Made by a program: the position numbers and the translations under genes. From Alphaproteobacteria bacterium MarineAlpha10_Bin3 (GTDB lineage Bacteria; Pseudomonadota; Alphaproteobacteria; UBA8366; GCA-2717185), in assembly GCA_002937525.1 (NCBI GenBank), contig PTKA01000135.1, forward strand, positions 1 through 5,312: a stretch of DNA of 5,312 nt, written 5' to 3'. Numbering within the stretch: the first letter of the stretch is position 1; every line of letters begins with the position of its first letter. This document shows, piece after piece, positions 1-5,312 of the stretch. The notes beneath the pieces were generated by a model that saw only the letters and a list, made by a program, of their open reading frames with translations, was not told the origin of the DNA and searched no databases.

Positions 1-209
1 CGAATATCGACGTGCAGATCGTCGAAAGCATCGACCCGAACGGCCCGTTCGGGGCCAAGGAAGCGGGCGAGGGATCGCTCAGTGGTTTTCCCGGCGCGTT
101 GGTCAACGCCATTGCCGATGCGATGGGCGTGCGGGTGACCGAGTTGCCGGTCACGCCGGACCGGCTGATGGCGGCGATCGAAGCCTATGAGAAGGAACGC
201 GCCGCCTGA
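1..209 (+). CDS. Molybdopterin-binding large subunit of a xanthine-oxidase-family enzyme, probably 4-hydroxybenzoyl-CoA reductase alpha subunit (3' end only)
   Basis: This is the last ~68 codons of a gene that begins before the window; the frame is open from base 3 and ends at the TGA at 207-209. The peptide contains GPFGAKEAGEG followed by a short helical tail (NAIADAMGVRVTELPVTPDRL), the typical C-terminus of the molybdenum-cofactor subunit of this family. In the family the Glu of the Gly-Glu pair in this motif is the catalytic base next to the Mo centre; here it is encoded at 69-71, so the active-site residue is kept. Its stop overlaps the start of the next gene (TGATG), as expected for co-translated subunits. 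The substrate cannot be read from this fragment alone; the 4-hydroxybenzoyl-CoA assignment comes from the next gene. Alternatives are other aldehyde or xanthine dehydrogenase large subunits. The family is nearly certain, the exact enzyme is inferred. Confidence 0.85.
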   Translation, partial: NIDVQIVESIDPNGPFGAKEAGEGSLSGFPGALVNAIADAMGVRVTELPVTPDRLMAAIEAYEKERAA

Positions 210-1183
210 TGGAAGCCTTGCCTGAATTCGAGCTGCACCGTCCAGCAACGATTGCCGAGGCGCTGGCGGCGCTGGCCGGCGACAAGGCCGCGCGGCTGGT
301 TGCCGGCGGCACCGATCTGATCGTCAATATGCGCCGCGGTCTGGTCGAAGCGCCGCATCTGGTCGATCTTGGCGGGATTGCGGAACTCCGCAAGATCGCG
401 CTGAACGGGGCCACTCTTACCATCGGCACCGGCGTCACCCTGGACCGCCTGGCCAACGACGCAGCGGTGGCCCAAGGGTTTCCCGCCATCGCCCAGGCCG
501 CCGCCGCCGTCGCCGGATCGACCCACCGCCATGTCGCCACGGTTGGCGGTAATCTGTGCCTGGATACGCGCTGCCTGTTCTACAATCAGAGCGAATGGTG
601 GCGCCAGAGCAACCAGTATTGCCTTAAATATCGCGGCGATATCTGCCATGTCGCGCCGCGCGGCACGCAGTGCTTCGCCGTCTTCAGCGGCGATCTGGCC
701 CCGGCTTTACTGGTGCATGACGCGGCCGTGACCATCGCCGGGCCGGCGGGGATGCGCGAAATACCCCTGGCCGATCTTTATCGCGGCGACGGTATCGACT
801 ATCTGACGCTTGCGCCCAAAGAGATCGTCACGGCGGTGACGATTGCCGGCGGCGGCGGGCTGGCGTCGGCCTATCGCAAGGCGCGAATTCGCGGCGCAAT
901 CGATTTCCCGCTAGCCGGGATCGCCGTCGCTTTGCAAATCGACGACGGCGTGGTTCGGGCGCTGCGTGCCGCACTCACCGCCTGCGACACGAAACCGTTT
1001 TTGGTGACCGGGTTGGAAGATTTCACCGGTGAGACGCTGAACGAAGATACCGCGCGCGCGTTTGGCGAGGCCGTGCAACGCCAGGCGCGCCCGATGCAGA
1101 CCACGACCGCGACCCCGTGGTACCGCCGCCGCGTCGTCGCCCGGATGGCCCGCCGGCTGCTGCTCGATCTGGCGGTGCGGTAG
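209..1183 (+). CDS. hcrB: 4-hydroxybenzoyl-CoA reductase beta subunit (FAD-binding, extra [4Fe-4S] cluster)
   Basis: This 324-residue protein is the FAD-binding medium subunit of a molybdenum hydroxylase. The N-terminal FAD domain shows VAGGTDL (residues 31-37) and TVGGNLCLDTR (111-121), the two flavin-contact motifs; the CO-dehydrogenase-flavoprotein C-terminal domain fills about 215-320. Between them sits a cysteine-rich insertion with Cys122, Cys138, Cys146 and Cys155 in the context DTRCLFYNQSEWW, QYCLKYRGDICHV and GTQCFAVFSGD. Ordinary xanthine or CO dehydrogenase medium subunits lack it; 4-hydroxybenzoyl-CoA reductase uses four such cysteines to hold an extra [4Fe-4S] cluster, which helps pass low-potential electrons towards the Mo site for removal of the phenolic hydroxyl, giving benzoyl-CoA. 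The ATG start overlaps the upstream stop, with a weak AAGGA about 13 bases before it, suggesting translational coupling. Known hcr and hba operons have this subunit last, as here; the gene for the [2Fe-2S] gamma subunit would lie left of the window. In Rhodopseudomonas the equivalent gene is hbaD. Cytoplasmic; no signal peptide. Confidence 0.88.
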   Translation: MEALPEFELHRPATIAEALAALAGDKAARLVAGGTDLIVNMRRGLVEAPHLVDLGGIAELRKIALNGATLTIGTGVTLDRLANDAAVAQGFPAIAQAAAAVAGSTHRHVATVGGNLCLDTRCLFYNQSEWWRQSNQYCLKYRGDICHVAPRGTQCFAVFSGDLAPALLVHDAAVTIAGPAGMREIPLADLYRGDGIDYLTLAPKEIVTAVTIAGGGGLASAYRKARIRGAIDFPLAGIAVALQIDDGVVRALRAALTACDTKPFLVTGLEDFTGETLNEDTARAFGEAVQRQARPMQTTTATPWYRRRVVARMARRLLLDLAVR

Positions 1184-1196
1184 GGGGCGTTGAAAT

Positions 1197-2366
1197 TCAG
1201 GCGTCCGCCTGGCATTTGGCGATCAGGCGGCGGGTGAAGGACTGGCTGGCGGCGATCTGTTCCAGGGCGATCCATTCATTGGGCTGGTGGGCTTGTTCGA
1301 TATTGCCGGGGCCGCAGACGATGGCCGGGATGCCGGCGCGCTGATACTGGCCGCCTTCGGTGGCGTAGGAGACCGCGTCGGTCGCATTGGCGCCGGTGAG
1401 GTCGCGGGCGAGCTTTTCGGCGGCTGAATCCGGTTCCGGCGCCAGCGCCGGGACGATCACGCCGGGGCGCGTCTCGACGCCGGTTTCCGGCACCACGCGC
1501 TGCATCGCCGGAACGACCTCATCGCGGCAAAACGCCTCGAACCGGGCCAGTATGTCTTGCGGGTCGTCGCCGGGAAGGGCGCGGATTTCCCATTTGAAGG
1601 CGCAGTTCCGGGCCACGATATTGAGCGCGGTGCCGCCTTCTACAGTGCCGACATGGATCGTCGTATAGGGCGGATCGAAGCGGCTATTCAGTTCCGGTTG
1701 GGCCGCTTTTTGCGCCGCCTGGTCGCCCAGATGGGCGATCAGCCGGGCGGCCTGCATCACCGCGTTGACGCCGCGATGGGTGAGGCTGGAATGGGCCTCG
1801 TGGCCGGTGACAATGGTGGTGTAGGCGGTGATGCCCTTATGCGCATCGACGACCCGCATCTGCGTCGGCTCGCCGATGATGACGGCGCCGGGGCGCGGCA
1901 GGTTGGCCAGCACGTCGGCAATCAGCCGGGGCGCGCCCAGACAGCCGACTTCTTCATCGTGGGTGAGGGCGAAATGGATCGGGCGGGTCAGCGGCCTTGC
2001 CAGCATGTCCGGCACCAGGGAAAGGGCGATGGCAATGAAACTTTTCATGTCGGCGGTGCCGCGGCCATATAACCGGCCGTCGTTTTCGACCACTTCGAAC
2101 GGGTCGCTTTCCCAGGGCTGACCGGCGACCGGCACGACATCGGTGTGGCCGCTCAGCACCACGCCGCCGGGCTCATCGGGCCCGATCGTGGCCCAGAGAT
2201 TGGCCTTGGTGCCGTCCTCGCTGCGGATATAGCGGGAGTCGATGCCATGGCCGGCCAGATAATCGCGCACGAAATCGATCAAGGCCAGGTTCGATTTCGA
2301 CGACACGGTATCGAAGCCGACCAGAGCGCGGATCATGTCGAGTGCGCTGCGCGTTGGAGGCGCCAT
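1197..2366 (-). CDS. argE: Acetylornithine deacetylase (M20 family metallohydrolase)
   Basis: The product has 389 residues, the usual ArgE length, and would hydrolyse N-acetylornithine to ornithine and acetate in arginine biosynthesis in the cytoplasm. The M20 dinuclear zinc site is complete: SGHTDVVPV supplies His74 and Asp76, GRGTADMKSF Asp106, THDEEVGCLGA the catalytic Glu138 and metal ligand Glu139, IIGEPT Glu166, and the C-terminal GPGNIEQAHQPNEW His360. The lid/dimerisation domain lies at about 180-290 and contains TGHEAHSS. The GEPTQMRVVDAHKG and GPGNIEQAH signatures favour ArgE over the related DapE. The ATG lies 4 bases after the trkH stop, with GGAG (2375-2378) 8 bases upstream inside trkH, so translation is probably coupled to trkH. 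It converges with hcrB across a 13-base gap. Many alphaproteobacteria make arginine by the ArgJ acetyl-recycling route, so hydrolysis of another N-acyl amino acid remains possible. Confidence 0.9.
   Translation of the reverse strand: MAPPTRSALDMIRALVGFDTVSSKSNLALIDFVRDYLAGHGIDSRYIRSEDGTKANLWATIGPDEPGGVVLSGHTDVVPVAGQPWESDPFEVVENDGRLYGRGTADMKSFIAIALSLVPDMLARPLTRPIHFALTHDEEVGCLGAPRLIADVLANLPRPGAVIIGEPTQMRVVDAHKGITAYTTIVTGHEAHSSLTHRGVNAVMQAARLIAHLGDQAAQKAAQPELNSRFDPPYTTIHVGTVEGGTALNIVARNCAFKWEIRALPGDDPQDILARFEAFCRDEVVPAMQRVVPETGVETRPGVIVPALAPEPDSAAEKLARDLTGANATDAVSYATEGGQYQRAGIPAIVCGPGNIEQAHQPNEWIALEQIAASQSFTRRLIAKCQADA
1198..1230. other. Overlapping inverted repeats at the hcrB/argE convergent junction
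   Basis: CAGGCG (1198-1203) is followed after two bases by CGCCTG (1206-1211), a perfect inverted repeat covering the argE stop region. The same middle arm, as CCGCCTG (1205-1211), also pairs with CAGGCGG (1224-1230) across a 12-base loop. The two hairpins share an arm and exclude each other. They sit directly after the hcrB stop and inside the last codons of argE. Neither is followed by a T-run on either strand, so this is not a classical intrinsic terminator, although it is the only hairpin-prone element between two convergent units. Function is inferred, the repeats are seen directly. Confidence 0.4.
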
Positions 2367-2370
2367 ATTT

Positions 2371-3819
2371 TCAACTCCGCCAGAACGAGGGAAGGAACAA
2401 AACCAGGACCGTGAACAGCTCCAGCCGGCCGAGCAGCATGGCGAACGACAGCAGCCATTTCGCCTCGTCCGGCAGGAAGGAAAAGGAACCGGCCGGGCCG
2501 ATCACCGGGCCCAATCCGGGGCCGACATTGGAGATTGCCGTGGCCGCGCCCGACACGGCGGTGATGAAATCGAGGTTCATCATGCCCAGGCCAATCGCGA
2601 TCAGCGCGAAGGCGATGACATAGAGGAAGAAAAATCCCATCACCGAGGCGGTGACTTCTTCGGCAATCGGCCGTTTGTTGTAATAGGGAATGAACACGCC
2701 ATGCGGTTGCAGCAGGCGGCGCATCTGGCACCGCGCGGTCGCATACAGCACCTGAAAGCGGAATACCTTGATGCCGCAGGCCGTCGATCCGGCGCAGCCG
2801 CCCACGAACATCAAGAAGAACAGCAGCGCGACCGCGAACGGTCCCCAGTCGCTGAAATCCTCGGTCGCATAGCCGGTGCCGGTAATCACCGAGACCACGT
2901 TGAACGCGGCGCGGCGGAACGCCGAGGGCAACGCGCCGGGCTCGTCGCCAGCCAGCCACCACAACATCGCCGCGACCGACAGCGCGGTGACGATCAGGAA
3001 CCACCGGACCTGGCCGTCGCGCAACAGGCTGCCCGGCCGGCCGCGCAGGGCTTGCAGATACAACACGAAGGGCAGGCCGCCGACGATCATGAAGGCGGTC
3101 GCGGTGGCGTCGATCCTGGCGCTGCGGAAATAGCCGATCGAGGCGTCGTGGGTCGAGAAGCCGCCGGTCGCGATGGTCGTCATGGCATGGGCGATGGCGT
3201 CGAACCCGGTCATCCCGAAACTCCAATACAGCAAGGCGCAGATCAGGGTCAGCGCCACATAGATGATGGCGATCGCGGTGACGATCTGGGCCGCGCGCGG
3301 CATCACCTTGTCGGAGGTGTCGGAGGATTCCATCCGGAACAGTTGCATGCCGCCGACCTGGAGCAGCGGCAGGATCGAGATCGCCATGGCGATGATGCCG
3401 ATGCCACCGAGCCATTGCAGCAGCGCCCGCCACAACAACACGCCGGGCTGGCTGAAATCGAGCCCGATGATGACCGTCGATCCGGTCGTGGTCAGCCCGC
3501 TCATGGCCTCGAAAAACGCATCGGTATAGCTCAGATCGAGACCGGAAAAAACCAGCGGCAAGGCCGCCACCGCGGGCATCACGATCCAGCTCAAGGTGGT
3601 CAGAATGAAGGCCTGGCGCAGCGACAGATTGCGCACCTTGCTGCGCGTTGTCGTCATCACCATGACGCCGATGAACAGGGTCAGCGCCGCCGCCGCGCCG
3701 AACACCTGCCACTCGTCGTTGCCGGCGGCCAGATCGACGGCGGCCGGCACGAACATGGCCACGGCCAGGGTCGAAACCAGGATGCCGATAATGAACAGAA
3801 CGGGGCGGAAATCTATCAA
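2371..3819 (-). CDS. trkH: Trk/Ktr-type potassium uptake protein, channel-forming subunit
   Basis: This is an inner-membrane K+ translocating subunit of the Trk system, gated in the family by the cytoplasmic NAD/ATP-binding protein TrkA. All four pore-loop repeats are readable: GLTTTGST (108-115), TIATGGFS (215-222), VITGTGYAT (311-319) and ISNVGPG (429-435), whose central glycines form the selectivity filter. Many hydrophobic segments surround them, and MLLGRLE near the C-terminus holds the conserved arginine (Arg465) of the last repeat. The reading frame stays open far upstream into folE, but that part is arginine-rich and is only a shadow of folE. I chose the TTG at 3817-3819, which gives 482 residues (the E. 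coli protein is about 483) and the typical N-terminus MIDFRPVLF leading into the first membrane helix. No good Shine-Dalgarno precedes it; the next in-frame ATG (residue 22) would cut the first helix. It lies 56 bases after folE and 4 bases before argE. No trkA is in the window. Confidence 0.93.
   Translation of the reverse strand: MIDFRPVLFIIGILVSTLAVAMFVPAAVDLAAGNDEWQVFGAAAALTLFIGVMVMTTTRSKVRNLSLRQAFILTTLSWIVMPAVAALPLVFSGLDLSYTDAFFEAMSGLTTTGSTVIIGLDFSQPGVLLWRALLQWLGGIGIIAMAISILPLLQVGGMQLFRMESSDTSDKVMPRAAQIVTAIAIIYVALTLICALLYWSFGMTGFDAIAHAMTTIATGGFSTHDASIGYFRSARIDATATAFMIVGGLPFVLYLQALRGRPGSLLRDGQVRWFLIVTALSVAAMLWWLAGDEPGALPSAFRRAAFNVVSVITGTGYATEDFSDWGPFAVALLFFLMFVGGCAGSTACGIKVFRFQVLYATARCQMRRLLQPHGVFIPYYNKRPIAEEVTASVMGFFFLYVIAFALIAIGLGMMNLDFITAVSGAATAISNVGPGLGPVIGPAGSFSFLPDEAKWLLSFAMLLGRLELFTVLVLFLPSFWRS
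2375..2378 (-). promoter_or_regulatory. Ribosome binding site of argE inside trkH
   Basis: GGAG on the - strand lies within the last codons of trkH, 8 bases before the argE ATG. With a trkH stop only 4 bases from the argE start, this points to translational coupling of the two genes. Confidence 0.55.
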
Positions 3820-3875
3820 GGGGCCGGGCCAGTATTGCCAAAGGTGCCGATAATCCGTCCGAAACCCGGCTTTGT

Positions 3876-4511
3876 CTAGCCCAAGCGGCTCGATGGGTTG
3901 CCGAGGATCGCCATGAACTCGCGCCGCGTCGATGCGTTTTCGCGCAACTCGCCGAGCATCCGGCTGGTCACCAGGGTCGCGTCCGGCTTGTGTACGCCGC
4001 GCGTCGTCATGCATTGATGCCTGGCTTCGACGATCACCGCAACACCGCGTGGCTTCAGCACCTCGTCGATGGTGTTGGCGATCTGCGCGGTCAGTTTTTC
4101 CTGGATTTGCAGACGCTTGGCGAAAGCTTCGATGACCCGCGCCAGCTTGCTGATGCCGATAACGCGGTTTTGCGGCAAATAGCCGACATGGGCGACGCCG
4201 ATAATCGGCACCATGTGGTGTTCGCAATGCGACTCGAACCGGATGTCGCGCAGCACGATCAATTCGTCATAGCCGTCGGTTTCCTCGAAGGTGCATTGCA
4301 GCAATACCTTCGGGTCCTGCCGGTAGCCGGCATAGAATTCCTCGTACGCCTTGACCACGCGCGCCGGCGTGTCCAGCAGCCCTTCGCGGTCCGGGTCGTC
4401 CCCGGCCCAGCGCAGCAAGGTGCGCACCGCCGCTTCGGCCTCGGCCCGGCTTGGCACCTGGCAATCCGCCGTTTCCCCGACCGGCGGGGTCAATCCTTCG
4501 GGTGCGTTCAC
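3876..4511 (-). CDS. folE: GTP cyclohydrolase I
   Basis: This 211-residue enzyme converts GTP to 7,8-dihydroneopterin triphosphate and formate, the entry step to tetrahydrofolate and, in many bacteria, queuosine. The zinc and catalytic residues are all present: SHCEHHMVP gives Cys96, His98 and His99, and [11 protein letters not shown] gives His165 and Cys167, matching the Cys110/His112/His113 and His179/Cys181 sets of the E. coli enzyme. Other family blocks are [12 protein letters not shown] (41-52), [17 protein letters not shown] (110-126), QEKLT (137-141) and [11 protein letters not shown] near the C-terminus. The first ~20 residues look like a variable, low-complexity tail. The start is GTG (4509-4511), supported by a strong GGGGAGG 5 bases upstream. 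The zinc-dependent type IA form is clear, as opposed to the unrelated FolE2. It is 22 bases downstream of apaG and 56 upstream of trkH, so it is probably cotranscribed with both. Confidence 0.97.
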   Translation of the reverse strand: MNAPEGLTPPVGETADCQVPSRAEAEAAVRTLLRWAGDDPDREGLLDTPARVVKAYEEFYAGYRQDPKVLLQCTFEETDGYDELIVLRDIRFESHCEHHMVPIIGVAHVGYLPQNRVIGISKLARVIEAFAKRLQIQEKLTAQIANTIDEVLKPRGVAVIVEARHQCMTTRGVHKPDATLVTSRMLGELRENASTRREFMAILGNPSSRLG

Positions 4512-4516
4512 GTTAT

Positions 4517-4523
4517 CCTCCCC
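4517..4523 (-). promoter_or_regulatory. Ribosome binding site deciding the GTG start of folE
   Basis: GGGGAGG on the - strand ends 5 bases before the GTG at 4509-4511. No ATG is nearby in frame, so this strong site is the main reason for accepting GTG as the folE start. Confidence 0.75.
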
Positions 4524-4533
4524 GTGCGGCCGT

Positions 4534-4926
4534 TCAATTCAACTGGACCGGCTGGTGCGGGCTATCGAGCGAGAAGGCCGGAATGGCGACATCGAACAGC
4601 CGGCCGTCGCTGGCCTCCATTTCGTAGCTGCCGACCATGATTCCCGACGGCGTGGTGAGCGGCGCGCCGCTGGTATATTCGAAATGTTCGCCCGGATTCA
4701 GCACCGGCTGTTCGCCGACAACGCCGGGGCCATCGACTTTTTCGACCATGCCCTTTGAATTGGTAATGCGCCATGAACGGTTGCGCAGTTGAACGGTTTG
4801 GGTCCCCTTGTTTTCGATGCGCACCTGATAGGCCCAGACATAGTGGTTTTCCAGCGGCGAAGACTGCTCCTCCAGATAAAACGGCGTAACCGTCACCTTG
4901 ATATCCTCGGTCACCGCTTCATACAT
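4534..4926 (-). CDS. apaG: ApaG domain protein
   Basis: The product has 130 residues, matching the stand-alone ApaG family (DUF525), a small soluble protein with an immunoglobulin/fibronectin-III-like beta-sandwich. Diagnostic stretches are [11 protein letters not shown] (29-39), [15 protein letters not shown] (45-59), the glycine-rich [11 protein letters not shown] (64-74), [14 protein letters not shown] (77-90), GIMVGSYEM (95-103) and the [11 protein letters not shown] end (111-121). No signal peptide or membrane helix is visible. The molecular role is not settled: the name comes from linkage to apaH in enterobacteria, and the Salmonella homologue CorD has been linked to cobalt resistance and Mg2+ efflux. 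Neither ksgA nor apaH is next to it here. The ATG follows a GGAGG by 6 bases. As first gene of the apaG-folE-trkH-argE run it has an 83-base leader region that may hold the promoter. Confidence 0.95.
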   Translation of the reverse strand: MYEAVTEDIKVTVTPFYLEEQSSPLENHYVWAYQVRIENKGTQTVQLRNRSWRITNSKGMVEKVDGPGVVGEQPVLNPGEHFEYTSGAPLTTPSGIMVGSYEMEASDGRLFDVAIPAFSLDSPHQPVQLN

Positions 4927-4932
4927 GCCAAA

Positions 4933-4937
4933 CCTCC
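4933..4937 (-). promoter_or_regulatory. Ribosome binding site of apaG
   Basis: GGAGG on the - strand stands 6 bases before the apaG ATG, an ideal Shine-Dalgarno placement that fixes this start. Confidence 0.75.
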
Positions 4938-4968
4938 GTTCAAAAGCCGCTCATGTGACTTCAGCGCT

Positions 4969-4997
4969 AATATTGTGCCCCATGCCGGCAATGTCCA
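4969..4997 (-). promoter_or_regulatory. Candidate sigma-70-type promoter for apaG-folE-trkH-argE
   Basis: Read on the - strand, the gap between the OmpA-like gene and apaG contains TGGACA (4992-4997, five of six matches to TTGACA), a 17-base spacer, and AATATT (4969-4974, four of six matches to TATAAT). A transcript starting about 7 bases further on would have a leader of roughly 35 bases before apaG. Spacing and placement are right and the local AT content is higher than in flanking genes, but the -10 is weak and such matches arise by chance. Confidence 0.35.
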
Positions 4998-5009
4998 GTG
5001 TGACCGCCA

Positions 5010-5312
5010 TCACCACGCGGTTGCGGGCTGAAACAGGATTTCGACGCGCCGGTTGCGGGCGTCCCGAGTATTGTCGGGCGTGGCGATTCGCAAGCGCGTT
5101 TCGCCGGACGCGGCGACGGCGACCTGGCCGCGCGGCACGCCGCCGCGGATCAACGCACGCCGCACCACATCTGCGCGCCGCAGCGAGAGGGTGAGATTAT
5201 GTGCAGCAGCACCGGAACTGTCGGCATGACCGAAAACGGTGATGCGGGGAACGTCGAGATGGCGCGCCTTGGTCGCGAGATTTTCGATGCGCCGTTGCGC
5301 CGCCGGACTCAA
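5010..5312 (-). CDS. OmpA-like peptidoglycan-binding domain protein, C-terminal part (cut by window edge)
   Basis: These are the last 100 codons of a gene entering from the right edge; the N-terminus, any signal peptide and any lipobox are outside the window. The peptide is a near-complete OmpA_C domain. FGHADSSG holds Asp31 (numbered from the window edge), LSLRRADVV holds Arg46, and the domain closes with DNTRDARNRRVEI. The Asp and Arg, 15 residues apart, are the pair that grips meso-diaminopimelate in OmpA and Pal, so binding to the cell wall is expected, probably in the periplasm. The domain occurs in Pal, OmpA porins, MotB and many lipoproteins; the visible part does not decide between them. 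Only about nine residues follow the domain. The TTG at the very edge is not evidence of a start. It is transcribed towards apaG with an 83-base gap. Confidence 0.88.
   Translation of the reverse strand: MSPAAQRRIENLATKARHLDVPRITVFGHADSSGAAAHNLTLSLRRADVVRRALIRGGVPRGQVAVAASGETRLRIATPDNTRDARNRRVEILFQPATAW

Noticed and set aside
185..649. A 154-codon - strand frame opposite hcrB.
   Set aside because: It overlaps the conserved FAD domain on the other strand, has no family features and no plausible ribosome site.
882..893. A perfect 12-base palindrome, CGCGAATTCGCG, inside hcrB.
   Set aside because: It lies within conserved coding sequence (residues around ARIRGA), has no loop and no neighbouring regulatory context. 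A chance palindrome is likely in GC-rich DNA.
1184..1196. An intrinsic terminator between hcrB and argE.
   Set aside because: The gap is only 13 bases and no hairpin followed by a T-run exists on either strand. Only the hairpins just beside it were kept, as an unassigned element.
2333..3841. A 502-codon open frame on the - strand in another frame over trkH.
   Set aside because: The product is rich in R, H, D and G and lacks the hydrophobic pattern and filter motifs of the correct frame. It is a shadow of trkH.
2335..3879. A 514-codon open frame on the + strand, antisense to trkH.
   Set aside because: Its translation is an extreme mix of Q, H, R, G, D and E with no domain, and it lies opposite a clear TrkH with all four pore motifs. 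Long antisense frames are common opposite GC-rich membrane protein genes.
3820..4227. An N-terminal extension of trkH to 618 residues, overlapping folE.
   Set aside because: The extra residues are arginine-rich, unlike any TrkH N-terminus, and are simply folE read in another frame. The TTG start gives the family length.
3990..4640. A 216-codon + strand frame opposite folE and the end of apaG.
   Set aside because: It lacks a recognisable domain and spans two confirmed opposite-strand genes and their gap, so it is a shadow frame.

Overview
The window reads as chromosomal DNA of a GC-rich alphaproteobacterium, perhaps a member of the Rhodospirillales. This rests on base composition, on the character of the encoded proteins and on general resemblance to that group; no search was possible. 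Coding density is very high, no non-coding stretch exceeds about 85 bases, and no RNA genes, mobile elements, CRISPR arrays or long repeats are visible.

Layout. On the + strand (1-1183) lie the 3' end of a molybdopterin-binding large subunit and a complete FAD-binding medium subunit of a xanthine-oxidase-family enzyme. The medium subunit carries a four-cysteine insertion that is diagnostic of 4-hydroxybenzoyl-CoA reductase, so this is very probably the tail of an hcr/hba operon (order gamma-alpha-beta) for reductive dehydroxylation of 4-hydroxybenzoyl-CoA to benzoyl-CoA. Everything else is on the - strand and converges on it with a 13-base gap. In direction of transcription these are the C-terminal end of an OmpA-like peptidoglycan-binding protein (cut by the right edge), then apaG, folE (GTP cyclohydrolase I), trkH (potassium uptake channel subunit) and argE (acetylornithine deacetylase family).

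The gaps inside apaG-folE-trkH-argE are 22, 56 and 4 bases, so these four are likely one transcription unit. A possible promoter lies in the 83-base gap upstream of apaG. The four genes have unrelated biochemical jobs (protein of uncertain role, pterin synthesis, K+ uptake, amino-acid metabolism), so this looks like a housekeeping cluster rather than a pathway. The aromatic-degradation genes form a separate module.

I found no convincing undescribed system. The points most worth a second look are the [4Fe-4S]-type medium subunit, the pair of mutually exclusive hairpins at the convergent junction, and the non-ATG, leaderless-looking start of trkH.
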